From: Opitutaceae bacterium
GTDB lineage: Bacteria > Verrucomicrobiota > Verrucomicrobiia > Opitutales > Opitutaceae
Direction of reading: 5' to 3'
Assembly (NCBI GenBank): GCA_016711225.1
Contig: JADJTK010000028.1
Location: 1 to 64,000 of the forward strand
DNA: 64,000 nt
Shown: piece after piece, positions 1 through 6,647 of the stretch
Layout: each line of letters begins with the position of its first letter
Numbering within the stretch: the stretch's first letter is position 1
The notes under the pieces: model-generated
Told to the model about the DNA's origin: nothing
Databases searched by the model: none
Seen by the model: only the letters and a program-made list of their open reading frames with translations
Made by a program: the position numbers and the translations under genes

Positions 1-225
1 GAGTTCGCCGAGACGGTGACCGACGCCCGCCGCGAGGGCGGCGATGCGCGCGCGGTCCTCGAGTACCAGAAACCGCCACGGCTGTCGGTTGTGGTTCGAG
101 GGCGCCCAGCGCGCAGCCTCGAACAACCGCGCCAGATCCTCGCGCGCCACCGGGCGGTCCAGGAATTCCCGGATCGAACGCCGCGCTCGCAGGCGGGCGA
201 GGAGCGATTCGTATTCGTCGTTCAT
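1..225 (-). CDS. Nitroreductase family protein, N-terminal part (runs off the left edge)
   Basis: The first 75 codons of a minus-strand gene whose remainder lies outside the window. After MNDEYESLLARLRARRSIRE the sequence continues with a Pro-Val turn and then APSNHNRQPWRF, the FMN-phosphate-binding start of NAD(P)H-dependent nitroreductases (the RRSIR and APSxxNxQPW motifs). Family members reduce nitro groups, quinones, flavins or enoyl groups with FMN. The ATG at 225-223 overlaps the TGA of the upstream ketosynthase (224-222), an ATGA junction that implies translational coupling. The gene therefore belongs to the same operon as the two ketosynthases and the dehydratase, and may act on the product of that pathway. 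The substrate cannot be told from this fragment. Confidence 0.85.
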   Translation of the reverse strand, partial: MNDEYESLLARLRARRSIREFLDRPVAREDLARLFEAARWAPSNHNRQPWRFLVLEDRARIAALAAGVGHRLGEL

Positions 226-1475
226 GTCGAGGGGTGGCGCCGGAACACCAGCGAAGCGTTTTGGCCGCCAAAGCCAAAGGAATTGGAGAGCACGGTATCG
301 CCCGCGTAAAGCCGGCGTGCGCCCATCACATGGTCGAGGTCGCAGAGCGGATCGGGGTGGGTGAGGTTGAGTGTGGGCGGCAGCCAGCCGGTGTGCAGCG
401 TTAGCGCCGAAACGGCCGCCTCGAACGCACCGCTGGCGGCGATCATGTGCCCGGTCATGGATTTGTTGGCGGTCACGGGTGTCCGGCGGGCGTGGGCGCC
501 GAAGACGCGGCCGATGGCGAGGGCCTCGGCGGCGTCGTTTTTCGGGGTGCCGGTGCCGTGCGCGTTGATGGCGCCGATCTGTTCCGGGCTGAGCCCGGCA
601 TCGGCGATCGCGCGGGACATGCTGCGCGCCGCGCCTTCGCCGTCGGGGGCCGGATCGCTGACGCGGAAGGCGTCGAGTGTCGTCGCGAAGCCGATAATCT
701 CGGCCACGATTGCCGCACCGCGGGCGCGGGCGTGGGCGAGCGTTTCAAGCACCAGAAACGCCGCGCCCTCGGAGAGCACGGTACCCTGGCGCGTCGCGTC
801 GAACGGCCGGCAGGCCCTTGTGGGGTGTTCATTTTCCGGAGCGAGGATACGCAGCAACCCGAAGCCGCCCAAGCCGAGCGGATGCAGGATGCTGTCGGCG
901 GCGCCGGCGAGCGCGACCGAACCGGCTCCGGCGCGCAGCCGGCGGAATGCTTCGCCCACCGCCTGGGCCCCGGCGGCACAGGCCGAGCAGTTGGTCCAGC
1001 GGCCGCCGAACAGGCCCCAGCGCGCGCCGAGCAGTTCGGCCAACCGGTCGAGCGGGGACTGTAACTGGATCGTGGGTCCGCCGCCTCGCATCTGGGCCGG
1101 GAGTGCGGCGCCGGCGGACTGCGCCGCTGCATCTTCCAGGAAGAACGTTTCCAGGCTGACGCCGATGTGCACCGATGCCGCCGCGAGCGCTGCGGTGGGA
1201 ATTCCCGCATCCGCGACAGCCTGGAGCGCGGCATCGAGCCCGAGCAGAATCTTGCGGTCCTTCTCGCCGGCCACAGAGGGGAACGCCCGCAGGACTGGTG
1301 CGGTATCCAGCCGCTTGACCTCGCCGCCGATACGCACCGCCAGCGCCCGCGCATCGAACAGGGTGATCGGTCCCACCCCCGATTCACCCGCCAGCAGATT
1401 TTGCCAACAATCGTCCCGGCCGCGCCCGACTGGCGACGTCAGCCCGATCCCGGTGATCACGACGCGCTGATTCAT
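222..1475 (-). CDS. Beta-ketoacyl-ACP synthase II-like (KAS) condensing enzyme
   Basis: A 417-residue thiolase-fold ketosynthase that condenses malonyl-ACP with an acyl chain in the cytoplasm. It opens with MNQRVVITGIGLTSPVG and carries a full catalytic set: Cys166 in the CSACAAG motif, His306 in NAHGTGTPKND, Lys338 in NKSMTGH and His343. These positions match the FabF spacing almost exactly. The C-terminal SNSFGFGGQNASLVF motif is intact. The length is normal for FabF. Start and stop overlap both neighbours by ATGA, so it is co-translated between the Cys-less partner (1472-2602) and the nitroreductase. The pairing with an inactive-looking ketosynthase points to a specialised type II pathway (aryl polyene, dialkylresorcinol or similar) rather than housekeeping fabF. 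The product is not known. Confidence 0.9.
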   Translation of the reverse strand: MNQRVVITGIGLTSPVGRGRDDCWQNLLAGESGVGPITLFDARALAVRIGGEVKRLDTAPVLRAFPSVAGEKDRKILLGLDAALQAVADAGIPTAALAAASVHIGVSLETFFLEDAAAQSAGAALPAQMRGGGPTIQLQSPLDRLAELLGARWGLFGGRWTNCSACAAGAQAVGEAFRRLRAGAGSVALAGAADSILHPLGLGGFGLLRILAPENEHPTRACRPFDATRQGTVLSEGAAFLVLETLAHARARGAAIVAEIIGFATTLDAFRVSDPAPDGEGAARSMSRAIADAGLSPEQIGAINAHGTGTPKNDAAEALAIGRVFGAHARRTPVTANKSMTGHMIAASGAFEAAVSALTLHTGWLPPTLNLTHPDPLCDLDHVMGARRLYAGDTVLSNSFGFGGQNASLVFRRHPST

Positions 1476-2602
1476 GGAGGAGAAAGGAGGAACGCCGCCT
1501 GTTCGCTGCCGTGGCCGAGGCAGTGGGCGAGCACCCGGCCTTCGCCGCGCGCGGCGAGGACCGCGGCGAGTGCCAGTTGCAGCGTGGCGGCTCCGGCGAA
1601 CAGGTCGCCGGTGTGCTTTTTCGGGGCGAGCGTCACTGTGGGCCGGATTCCGTGGTCGGCGAGGGCCTGCTGCTCGGCCTGTTCAAGTGCGGGCGTGCCG
1701 TTGGCGGCGGCCACCACTGCGGCGAGCGGCCCGCGCAGGTTCAACCCCTGCCAGAGAGCGGCGCAGATCTCCGCGGTTGTATCGGCGGGACGGCGTGTCC
1801 GGAAGGCAAAGGCGTCGAGGCAGGCGTGGATCCGCGCCCCCCGGGCGTGGGCCCGGGCTTCCGTTTCCAGGAGGAGAAAAGCCGCGCCTTCGCCCGGAAC
1901 CGGCCCGGCGCCGGTCTCCGTCCAGGAGCGGAAGCAGCCCTCATGCTGCAGGCCGAGAAAGGCGAGCTCGTGAGTCTTCACATCGCAGCCGCCGACCAGC
2001 GCGCACTCGGCGTCGCCGGCGAGGAGCGCCTCGACCCCGGCCTCGATCGCTCGCGCGCCCTGACCCTCCCATGGCGTGTAGATGGCGTTCGGCCCGCGGA
2101 GGTTCTCGCAGATGGAGACGAAGCACAGCGGCATGTTGCCGAGGATCTTGAAGGAGAGGAGAGGATTGACGGTGCGCAATCCCTCGCGACCGAAGCGCGC
2201 AGGGTCGAACTCCCCAGTATCCGACACCGAGGCACGCAGGAGCGGCAGCACTTCGGTGAGGGGAAGGCCTGCCATGCCGGCCGCGCCATACACCGCGATC
2301 GTCTCCGGCAGGTAGGTTTCGCCCACGGTGAGCTTCGCGTCCTCCCGCGCCGGTCGGGCGGCCGCCACGGCGAACTGCGCGTCCCGGTTCATCAGGCGGG
2401 CCAGTTTGGGCTCCCGGATGTGGTCCTGCGGACGGAAGCCCTGCACCCGTGCACAGTGGGGGCAGGCGAAAGCCTCGGTCGAAAAATCCTCCGGCGCCGC
2501 GGCCGCGCAATCCCCCCGTGCGATCCTGTCCAGCACCGCGTGGGGAGAGGCGCTCAGCGGCGTTATGATCCCAATCCCGGTGATGACAATGGAGTCCGGC
2601 AT
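1472..2602 (-). CDS. Ketosynthase-like partner lacking the catalytic Cys (chain-length-factor type)
   Basis: 376 residues with a thiolase fold (MPDSIVITGIGIITPLSA at the start) and similarity to its neighbour along the whole length, but with the active site gone. Where KAS has TACxSG this protein has YTPWEGQGARAIEAG, so there is no nucleophilic Cys. The first His position (NAHGTGTP) reads AANGTPA, and the NKSMTGH motif reads PKKHTGDLF. This is how the chain-length-factor subunits of type II polyketide and aryl-polyene synthases look, and such subunits form a heterodimer with the active KAS. It lies upstream of the active KAS (ATGA overlap) and 9 bp downstream of the dehydratase. An independent, non-condensing acyltransferase role cannot be excluded. 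Confidence 0.75.
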   Translation of the reverse strand: MPDSIVITGIGIITPLSASPHAVLDRIARGDCAAAAPEDFSTEAFACPHCARVQGFRPQDHIREPKLARLMNRDAQFAVAAARPAREDAKLTVGETYLPETIAVYGAAGMAGLPLTEVLPLLRASVSDTGEFDPARFGREGLRTVNPLLSFKILGNMPLCFVSICENLRGPNAIYTPWEGQGARAIEAGVEALLAGDAECALVGGCDVKTHELAFLGLQHEGCFRSWTETGAGPVPGEGAAFLLLETEARAHARGARIHACLDAFAFRTRRPADTTAEICAALWQGLNLRGPLAAVVAAANGTPALEQAEQQALADHGIRPTVTLAPKKHTGDLFAGAATLQLALAAVLAARGEGRVLAHCLGHGSEQAAFLLSPP

Positions 2603-2611
2603 GCGCGGCGT

Positions 2612-3068
2612 TCAGCTCCGGCCCAGCCAAAGATCCATCAGGCGGCGATGCTTCTCGTCGAGCAGCGGGTCCTGCACCTCTTTGAAGGCGAACGCCATCT
2701 CCGTGGCCGTGACGATCAGTCCGTCGCGGAGCGCCTTGACCCTGGTCTTTCCGCCCGCCTCGTTGAGCGCGACCACCTCGGCGCAGTACTGCAAGGCATC
2801 CCCGGGACGTACCAGCGCCCGGAATTTCGTTTTCTCGAGGATGGTGAGCACGGCCTTCGCGCTCTTGGCGGGTTTCTCCTGCAGCCCAGCCTCCAGCAGC
2901 AGACCCGACAACTGAGCCATACCTTCGAGGATGAGGACGCCCGGCATGACCGGCCGGCGCGGGAAGTGGTCGTCGAAGAAATCCTCGCTCAGGGCGACAT
3001 TCTTGACCGCTTCGGCCCGGAGTCCCGGCTCCCCAAAGAGTGATTCGATCGATGAGGAAAAAGCGCAT
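2612..3068 (-). pseudogene. 3-hydroxyacyl-ACP dehydratase (FabZ-like hotdog), frameshifted near its start
   Basis: The body of the gene encodes a FabZ-type hotdog dehydratase. It has AVKNVALSEDFFDDHFP, then PVMPGVLILEGMAQLSG, with the catalytic His in the HFP turn and the Glu in ILEGMAQ. The usual N-terminus of this family, MRFFLIDRI, is present at 3068-3042 but in a different frame. Removing one base within 3038-3055 would join it to LFGEPGLRAEAVKNV and give the normal spacing from DR to PG. As given, translation from the ATG at 3068 would leave the dehydratase frame. A GTG at about 3112 in the downstream frame could start a functional variant, so loss of function is not certain. It is the first recognised gene of the ketosynthase operon. 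Confidence 0.7.
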
Positions 3069-3386
3069 GGCCGAAGCCCGAGAGTGGAAATCCAGTGAGG
3101 AGTGGCGATCACACTACGACGACGGGATTGCCGCTCGATAGGAACGGGAGTGGTGGCGGCGGCGCGGCGTCGGGCGCAGGTTGCCCGCTCGCCATGGGCC
3201 TGTGGTACCTCCGCGCTAGGGAGAACGTCGCTGGGGAACTGCGACCGTGCCGGCGGTGGACGAAACCGCCAGCGAGTTTCGCTACGAGGAACCCGAAGTG
3301 AGGGCGAGACTCTTTCGGGTCCCGCTCCGACAGTAGCGGAGCCACGGAGCTGCCGGGCCCTCCGCAGGGGCGCGCGAGGAAGCGCG
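3069..3386. repeat. Intergenic gap holding one hairpin element (copy at 3261-3286)
   Basis: There is no credible gene in this 318-bp gap; the long open frames crossing it have no family motifs. At 3261-3286 lies a divergent copy of the hairpin element found across the left 16 kb: CGAAAC on the left arm, GTTTCG on the right arm, followed by the conserved CTACG tail. The promoter of the ketosynthase operon should lie in the part next to 3068, but I see no convincing -35/-10 pair. Confidence 0.55.
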
Positions 3387-3683
3387 CTAGGCGGCGCGAG
3401 GTTGGACCTCTGCGGCGATCTTGCCGGTATCGGCGGTTCGCAGGTCGTAGTCGGACTGCAGGTTGAGCCAGAAGGCGGCCGAATTGCCGTAGAAGCGCGC
3501 GAGGCGAAGCGCGGTGTCCGCCGCAATGGAGCGGCGGCCCTTGATGATGTCGGTCAGGCGGCTGTGCGGAATGCGTAACGCCTTGGCAAGGGCGTACTGG
3601 GTGAGCCCGTAATCGGCGAGCCAATCCTCCTTGAGGATTTCGCCGGGGTGCCACGGGGCGATGGTCGGATTCTTGGTGGTCAT
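3387..3683 (-). CDS. higA: HigA-family antitoxin (XRE-type HTH), no HigB beside it
   Basis: 98 residues with the typical HigA/VapI layout. A short lead with HPGEILKEDWLADYGLTQ is followed by an XRE helix-turn-helix at about residues 25-65 (LAKALRIPHSRLTDIIKGRR), then LARFYGNSAAFWLNLQSDYDL, which is diagnostic of the family. HigA binds and neutralises the RelE-like mRNase HigB and represses its own operon. HigB normally lies directly upstream, but here the upstream DNA is the 3' end of an unrelated gene, and none of the open frames nearby resembles HigB. It is therefore an orphan antitoxin or a solitary regulator. A 7-bp inverted repeat just upstream (3703-3721) could be its operator. Confidence 0.85.
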   Translation of the reverse strand: MTTKNPTIAPWHPGEILKEDWLADYGLTQYALAKALRIPHSRLTDIIKGRRSIAADTALRLARFYGNSAAFWLNLQSDYDLRTADTGKIAAEVQPRAA

Positions 3684-3702
3684 GCGGGGCTGGGTCTAGT
3701 GG

Positions 3703-3721
3703 TAGTCCTCGACTAGGACTA
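3703..3721. promoter_or_regulatory. Inverted repeat upstream of higA (possible HigA operator)
   Basis: TAGTCCT and AGGACTA face each other across five bases, 20 bp upstream of the higA start. The right arm overlaps the TAG stop of the upstream gene. XRE antitoxins commonly bind such short palindromes to autoregulate. Without a T-run it is a poor terminator candidate. The role is inferred from position only. Confidence 0.45.
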
Positions 3722-4654
3722 TTTCTTGGATTCGGTGCGTGATGATTCAGCCGCCCTCGGTCGCTGGGCAATGAACACGGTTTGCCCCTCGTCAAAACAG
3801 AATCGCCAGACTCCATCGTCCAAGGAGACTATCTCGCGTTTGGTGCTTCGACCGGGCTTGAAATACTTCGGCTCCGACGAGTCGGTGATCAGCGTTCGTA
3901 CCGTCGACGTTGTTTTGTCCAAGGTCCAGAATCCCTCGACTCGGATACGAATCGGCAATTCCAAGCGGGAATCGGTGAGCAGGATTTCCTCTTCGAAGGT
4001 CCCATCTTTCTGGAATGACATGGTGCTTCGGCAGGGCGTCGGACCGTCGGTTTCCTCATAGTGCCAAGTCCCGACGAGACGCTGGGCGATCTCGCTCCCG
4101 GGGTGCCACTCTTTAGCGGGCATGACCTCACGCATTCTCAGCAGAAGGCTTTCCGCCCGCTGTTTTGGATCTACCGCATAGGCGACAATGGCTTGTCTCA
4201 AGTCATTTGGAAGGGGTGGCGCGTCTGCGGCTGCGAGACGGGCGATGATCTGTCGGCTCTTCATGATTTCGGAGATCAGGATTCGGTCCACTTTCGCGTC
4301 CCGGGCGGCCATCGCCTGTGGCTCGCGCTCCCGGACGATGTGCACCGCCTGTTCGCCTTCCACAAAGGTGTAGCCGGTTCCGTCCAGGGTCTCCCGGAAC
4401 AGCTGGCGCCACGTTACCGCTCGGAGTTTGAGTGATACCCGGTCCGTGGGGAAATCTCCGGGGATGACCAAGTTCAGCCGGAACAGATCGCCGACGTTTC
4501 TGAGTACGGTCAGGCGGTCCTCGTTGGGGAAATCGACGCTGATCGGATCGTTCTGTGCAGGAGTCCTCTCTCCGGCTGCCCGGGTATGGTTCGGAAGAAT
4601 GGCGAGCATCAGCAATCCGACCGTGATCGAGAGAAGCGTTTTCATGCGATTCAT
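3719..4654 (-). CDS. Exported protein: secretin-type N domain (STN) fused to a lipocalin-like domain
   Basis: About 311 residues starting MNRMKTLLSITVGLLMLAI, a signal peptide ending near residue 26. Residues about 35-110 (ISVDFPNEDRL..., LRNVGDLFRLNLVIP, VTWRQLFRETL) closely match the N domain of the PilQ-like secretin at 19373-20974; by eye about 40 of 74 positions are identical. After a spacer comes RLVGTWHYEETDGPTP... MSFQKDGTFEEEI, resembling the start of lipocalin-like or META-type beta barrels. There is no secretin channel domain. An ATG at 4645 is an equally plausible start. It is probably periplasmic and could interact with the pilus secretin or its pilotin, but this is inference. 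I know of no named family with this domain order. Confidence 0.7.
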   Translation of the reverse strand: MNRMKTLLSITVGLLMLAILPNHTRAAGERTPAQNDPISVDFPNEDRLTVLRNVGDLFRLNLVIPGDFPTDRVSLKLRAVTWRQLFRETLDGTGYTFVEGEQAVHIVREREPQAMAARDAKVDRILISEIMKSRQIIARLAAADAPPLPNDLRQAIVAYAVDPKQRAESLLLRMREVMPAKEWHPGSEIAQRLVGTWHYEETDGPTPCRSTMSFQKDGTFEEEILLTDSRLELPIRIRVEGFWTLDKTTSTVRTLITDSSEPKYFKPGRSTKREIVSLDDGVWRFCFDEGQTVFIAQRPRAAESSRTESKK

Positions 4655-4969
4655 TCTCTGAATTGAAAAGAGGCCACGTCTTAACCGTGGTGAGAAGCCG
4701 GGGGGCGCGGGGTGGGCTGTTCGGTGACGGGGTGTCGCCGTTTGGTTCGTTGAGCGGGAGTGTTGTTGGGCGGTTGTTGCGGGCAAGCGGCGAACGAGCG
4801 GGGCTCGCCGCAGCCCGGAATCCTGCGAGGAAGGGAGAGTGGATGCGCGGGCACGAAGCCGACGTTGTCCGAACTCACGGTCCGCACCGAGATGACCGTG
4901 GGGGGGCGAAACTCTTGCGAGTTTCGCTACGGAGAACGGGACTCCGGGGAACAGAACCTGCGCCCGCCT
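4655..4969. repeat. Intergenic gap with one hairpin element (copy at 4907-4932)
   Basis: This 315-bp gap has no gene I can support. The copy at 4907-4932 has stem CGAAACTC / GAGTTTCG around TTGC. The stem differs from the common CGAAGCTC / GAGCTTCG by a paired change on both arms. Confidence 0.6.
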
Positions 4970-6433
4970 CTACGGTTTTGCTGGCGCGAAGTACTTGCCG
5001 GCGAATTGCAGGAAGGCGGGCCAGTCGGGGAGATCGGTGTGGCCGCCGGTGTGAAGGCGAAAACCGATGTCACCGGTGATCAACGCCACGTCCGGGGCGG
5101 GCATCGCGGTGGCGCCGACGTCGGCCTGGCCGAGCAGGCGGTAGACCGGGCCGGCCGCGACGCAGGCCTCGAACATGCCCACGGGATCCGGCCAGAGATC
5201 CTCCGTGCCGCCGGTGATGAAGATCGGGCGCGGCGCGACCAGGGCGATGAGCTCGTGCTGGTCGATGGGCAGGTCCTGCCAGTGGCCGGCGTACTTGAGG
5301 AAGTTGCCGGCCATCCAGTGGTATTCGCCACCCCAAGCCACGATGTCGACCGACTCGCCGTAGTCGTGACGGTGGAGCTTGGCGCCGCCTTCGCCCGAGC
5401 AGCTGGCGTAGGCGATCGCCCAGCGGGGCTCGAGCGCGGCGGCCAGGAGCGCGGTCTTGCCGAAACGGGAATGCCCCTCGACGCCGAGGCGGCGGGCATC
5501 GACGGCGGGATCGGTATCCAAGTAGTCGATCGCGCGGCTCAGGCCCCAGGACCAGGCGGCGAGCGCGCCCCATTGGTCGGGCTGGCGGGGCTTGCCCTCG
5601 TTCACGAGCCCGATGATACCCTCGGTGAGCCCGGCGCCGGTGTCGGCCTGGACGGCGTAGGGATTGTAGGTGGCGTAGCCCCAGCCTTGCGCGAGGACGA
5701 GGTCCATGGCGGTCGGGCCCTTGGGGCCGGCGAACCCTGGCGGCGGCCCGAAACCACCGATGGCGACCATCACGGGCACGGGGCCCTTCGCGTCGGCGGG
5801 AAGGTGGAGGGTGAGGAAAATGGCGGGGCTGGCCGATGGGAGCTTAGCGTTGTCGACGCGGCCGACGATCTGCTTTGTCGTCACCTTGCTGTCCGGGGAC
5901 TGCGGATCAGCAGCAGTGACCTCCCAGGTGATCTTGGGCGTCTCGGCAGGAATGCGTCCGTAGATCTCACGGGCGAAGATCTCGGCGATCTCGGGGCGGC
6001 GCTGCTGGGTCCAGGTGGCGGCGTTGGTCACAGGCTGGCCGTTGGCGAGGAGGAGCGGGTCTGGGAGCGGGCTGGTGGCGGCCTTGGTGAGATCGTAGTT
6101 GATCCAGTTGCCCCAGGGAGAGCGGACGACGAAGCGGCCGGCGGCGTCGGTCCAACCATTGGGATTGTTGGCCGGACGGGTGAGGCCGGCCGGGCGTTTG
6201 GGGTCGCTCTCTTCGGGCGGGAGATTCTTCGGTTCGGCGATACCGAGCAGATCCATGAGGCGCTGACGGTCGGCGTTGGCGAGCTGCTCCTGGCGCTGGC
6301 GCTCCTCCTTGGAGAGCAGCCAAGGGGCGGGCGGCGGGGTGGGCAGCGTTTTGGCGGAAGCAGGCGCGGGGGCGTCGGCGGCAGCGAGGGCGAGGGGAAC
6401 GAAGGTGAGCGCGAGGGCGAGGGGAAGGCGCAT
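4970..6433 (-). CDS. Glucuronoyl methylesterase, carbohydrate esterase family 15-like
   Basis: 487 residues with a signal peptide (MRLPLALALTFVPLALAAA). CE15 enzymes cleave the ester between glucuronic acid side chains of xylan and lignin alcohols. The nucleophile is Ser322 in GVEGHSRFGKTALLAAALEP, and it is followed by SCSGEGGAKLHRH, a pattern seen in bacterial CE15. APRPIFITGGTEDLW and the late LHTGGHTDLPDW supply the likely acid and His. The N-terminal 60-110 region (NGWTDAAGRFVVRSPWGNW) is outside the core fold. The gene sits in a run of minus-strand secreted glycan enzymes, each separated by hairpin repeats, so they may be transcribed separately. A GH10 xylanase at 53461-54786 would provide substrate. 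CE15 versus a related alpha/beta hydrolase family was judged by motif only. Confidence 0.8.
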   Translation of the reverse strand: MRLPLALALTFVPLALAAADAPAPASAKTLPTPPPAPWLLSKEERQRQEQLANADRQRLMDLLGIAEPKNLPPEESDPKRPAGLTRPANNPNGWTDAAGRFVVRSPWGNWINYDLTKAATSPLPDPLLLANGQPVTNAATWTQQRRPEIAEIFAREIYGRIPAETPKITWEVTAADPQSPDSKVTTKQIVGRVDNAKLPSASPAIFLTLHLPADAKGPVPVMVAIGGFGPPPGFAGPKGPTAMDLVLAQGWGYATYNPYAVQADTGAGLTEGIIGLVNEGKPRQPDQWGALAAWSWGLSRAIDYLDTDPAVDARRLGVEGHSRFGKTALLAAALEPRWAIAYASCSGEGGAKLHRHDYGESVDIVAWGGEYHWMAGNFLKYAGHWQDLPIDQHELIALVAPRPIFITGGTEDLWPDPVGMFEACVAAGPVYRLLGQADVGATAMPAPDVALITGDIGFRLHTGGHTDLPDWPAFLQFAGKYFAPAKP

Positions 6434-6647
6434 GGAAGGGGGCAGTGAATAGCGGGACGTGATCGGTTAGTCGTGTCCGGTGATTTGAGAGGGACCGTTG
6501 CCTGCGACCGAGGGAACGAAGCTCTGGCGAACTTCGCTACGGGGAGGCCGGAAGGGCGTAGCGACGTTCGCAAGAACGTTGGGCGGAGGAGAGGGCCGCT
6601 ACAGACGAAGCTCTAGCGAGCTTCGCTACGGAGGAGGACGAGCACGA
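6434..6647. repeat. Three hairpin elements: 6517-6542, 6557-6583, 6606-6631
   Basis: Two copies have the CGAAGCTC...GAGCTTCGCTACGG orientation. The middle one reads in the opposite sense as CGTAGCGACGTTCGCAAGAACG. The alternation of orientations resembles paired REP (BIME-like) arrangements. Confidence 0.8.

Noticed and set aside
361..1470. Plus-strand frames opposite the ketosynthases
   Set aside because: Ser/Arg/Ala-rich shadows; the minus strand encodes clear catalytic motifs over the same bases.
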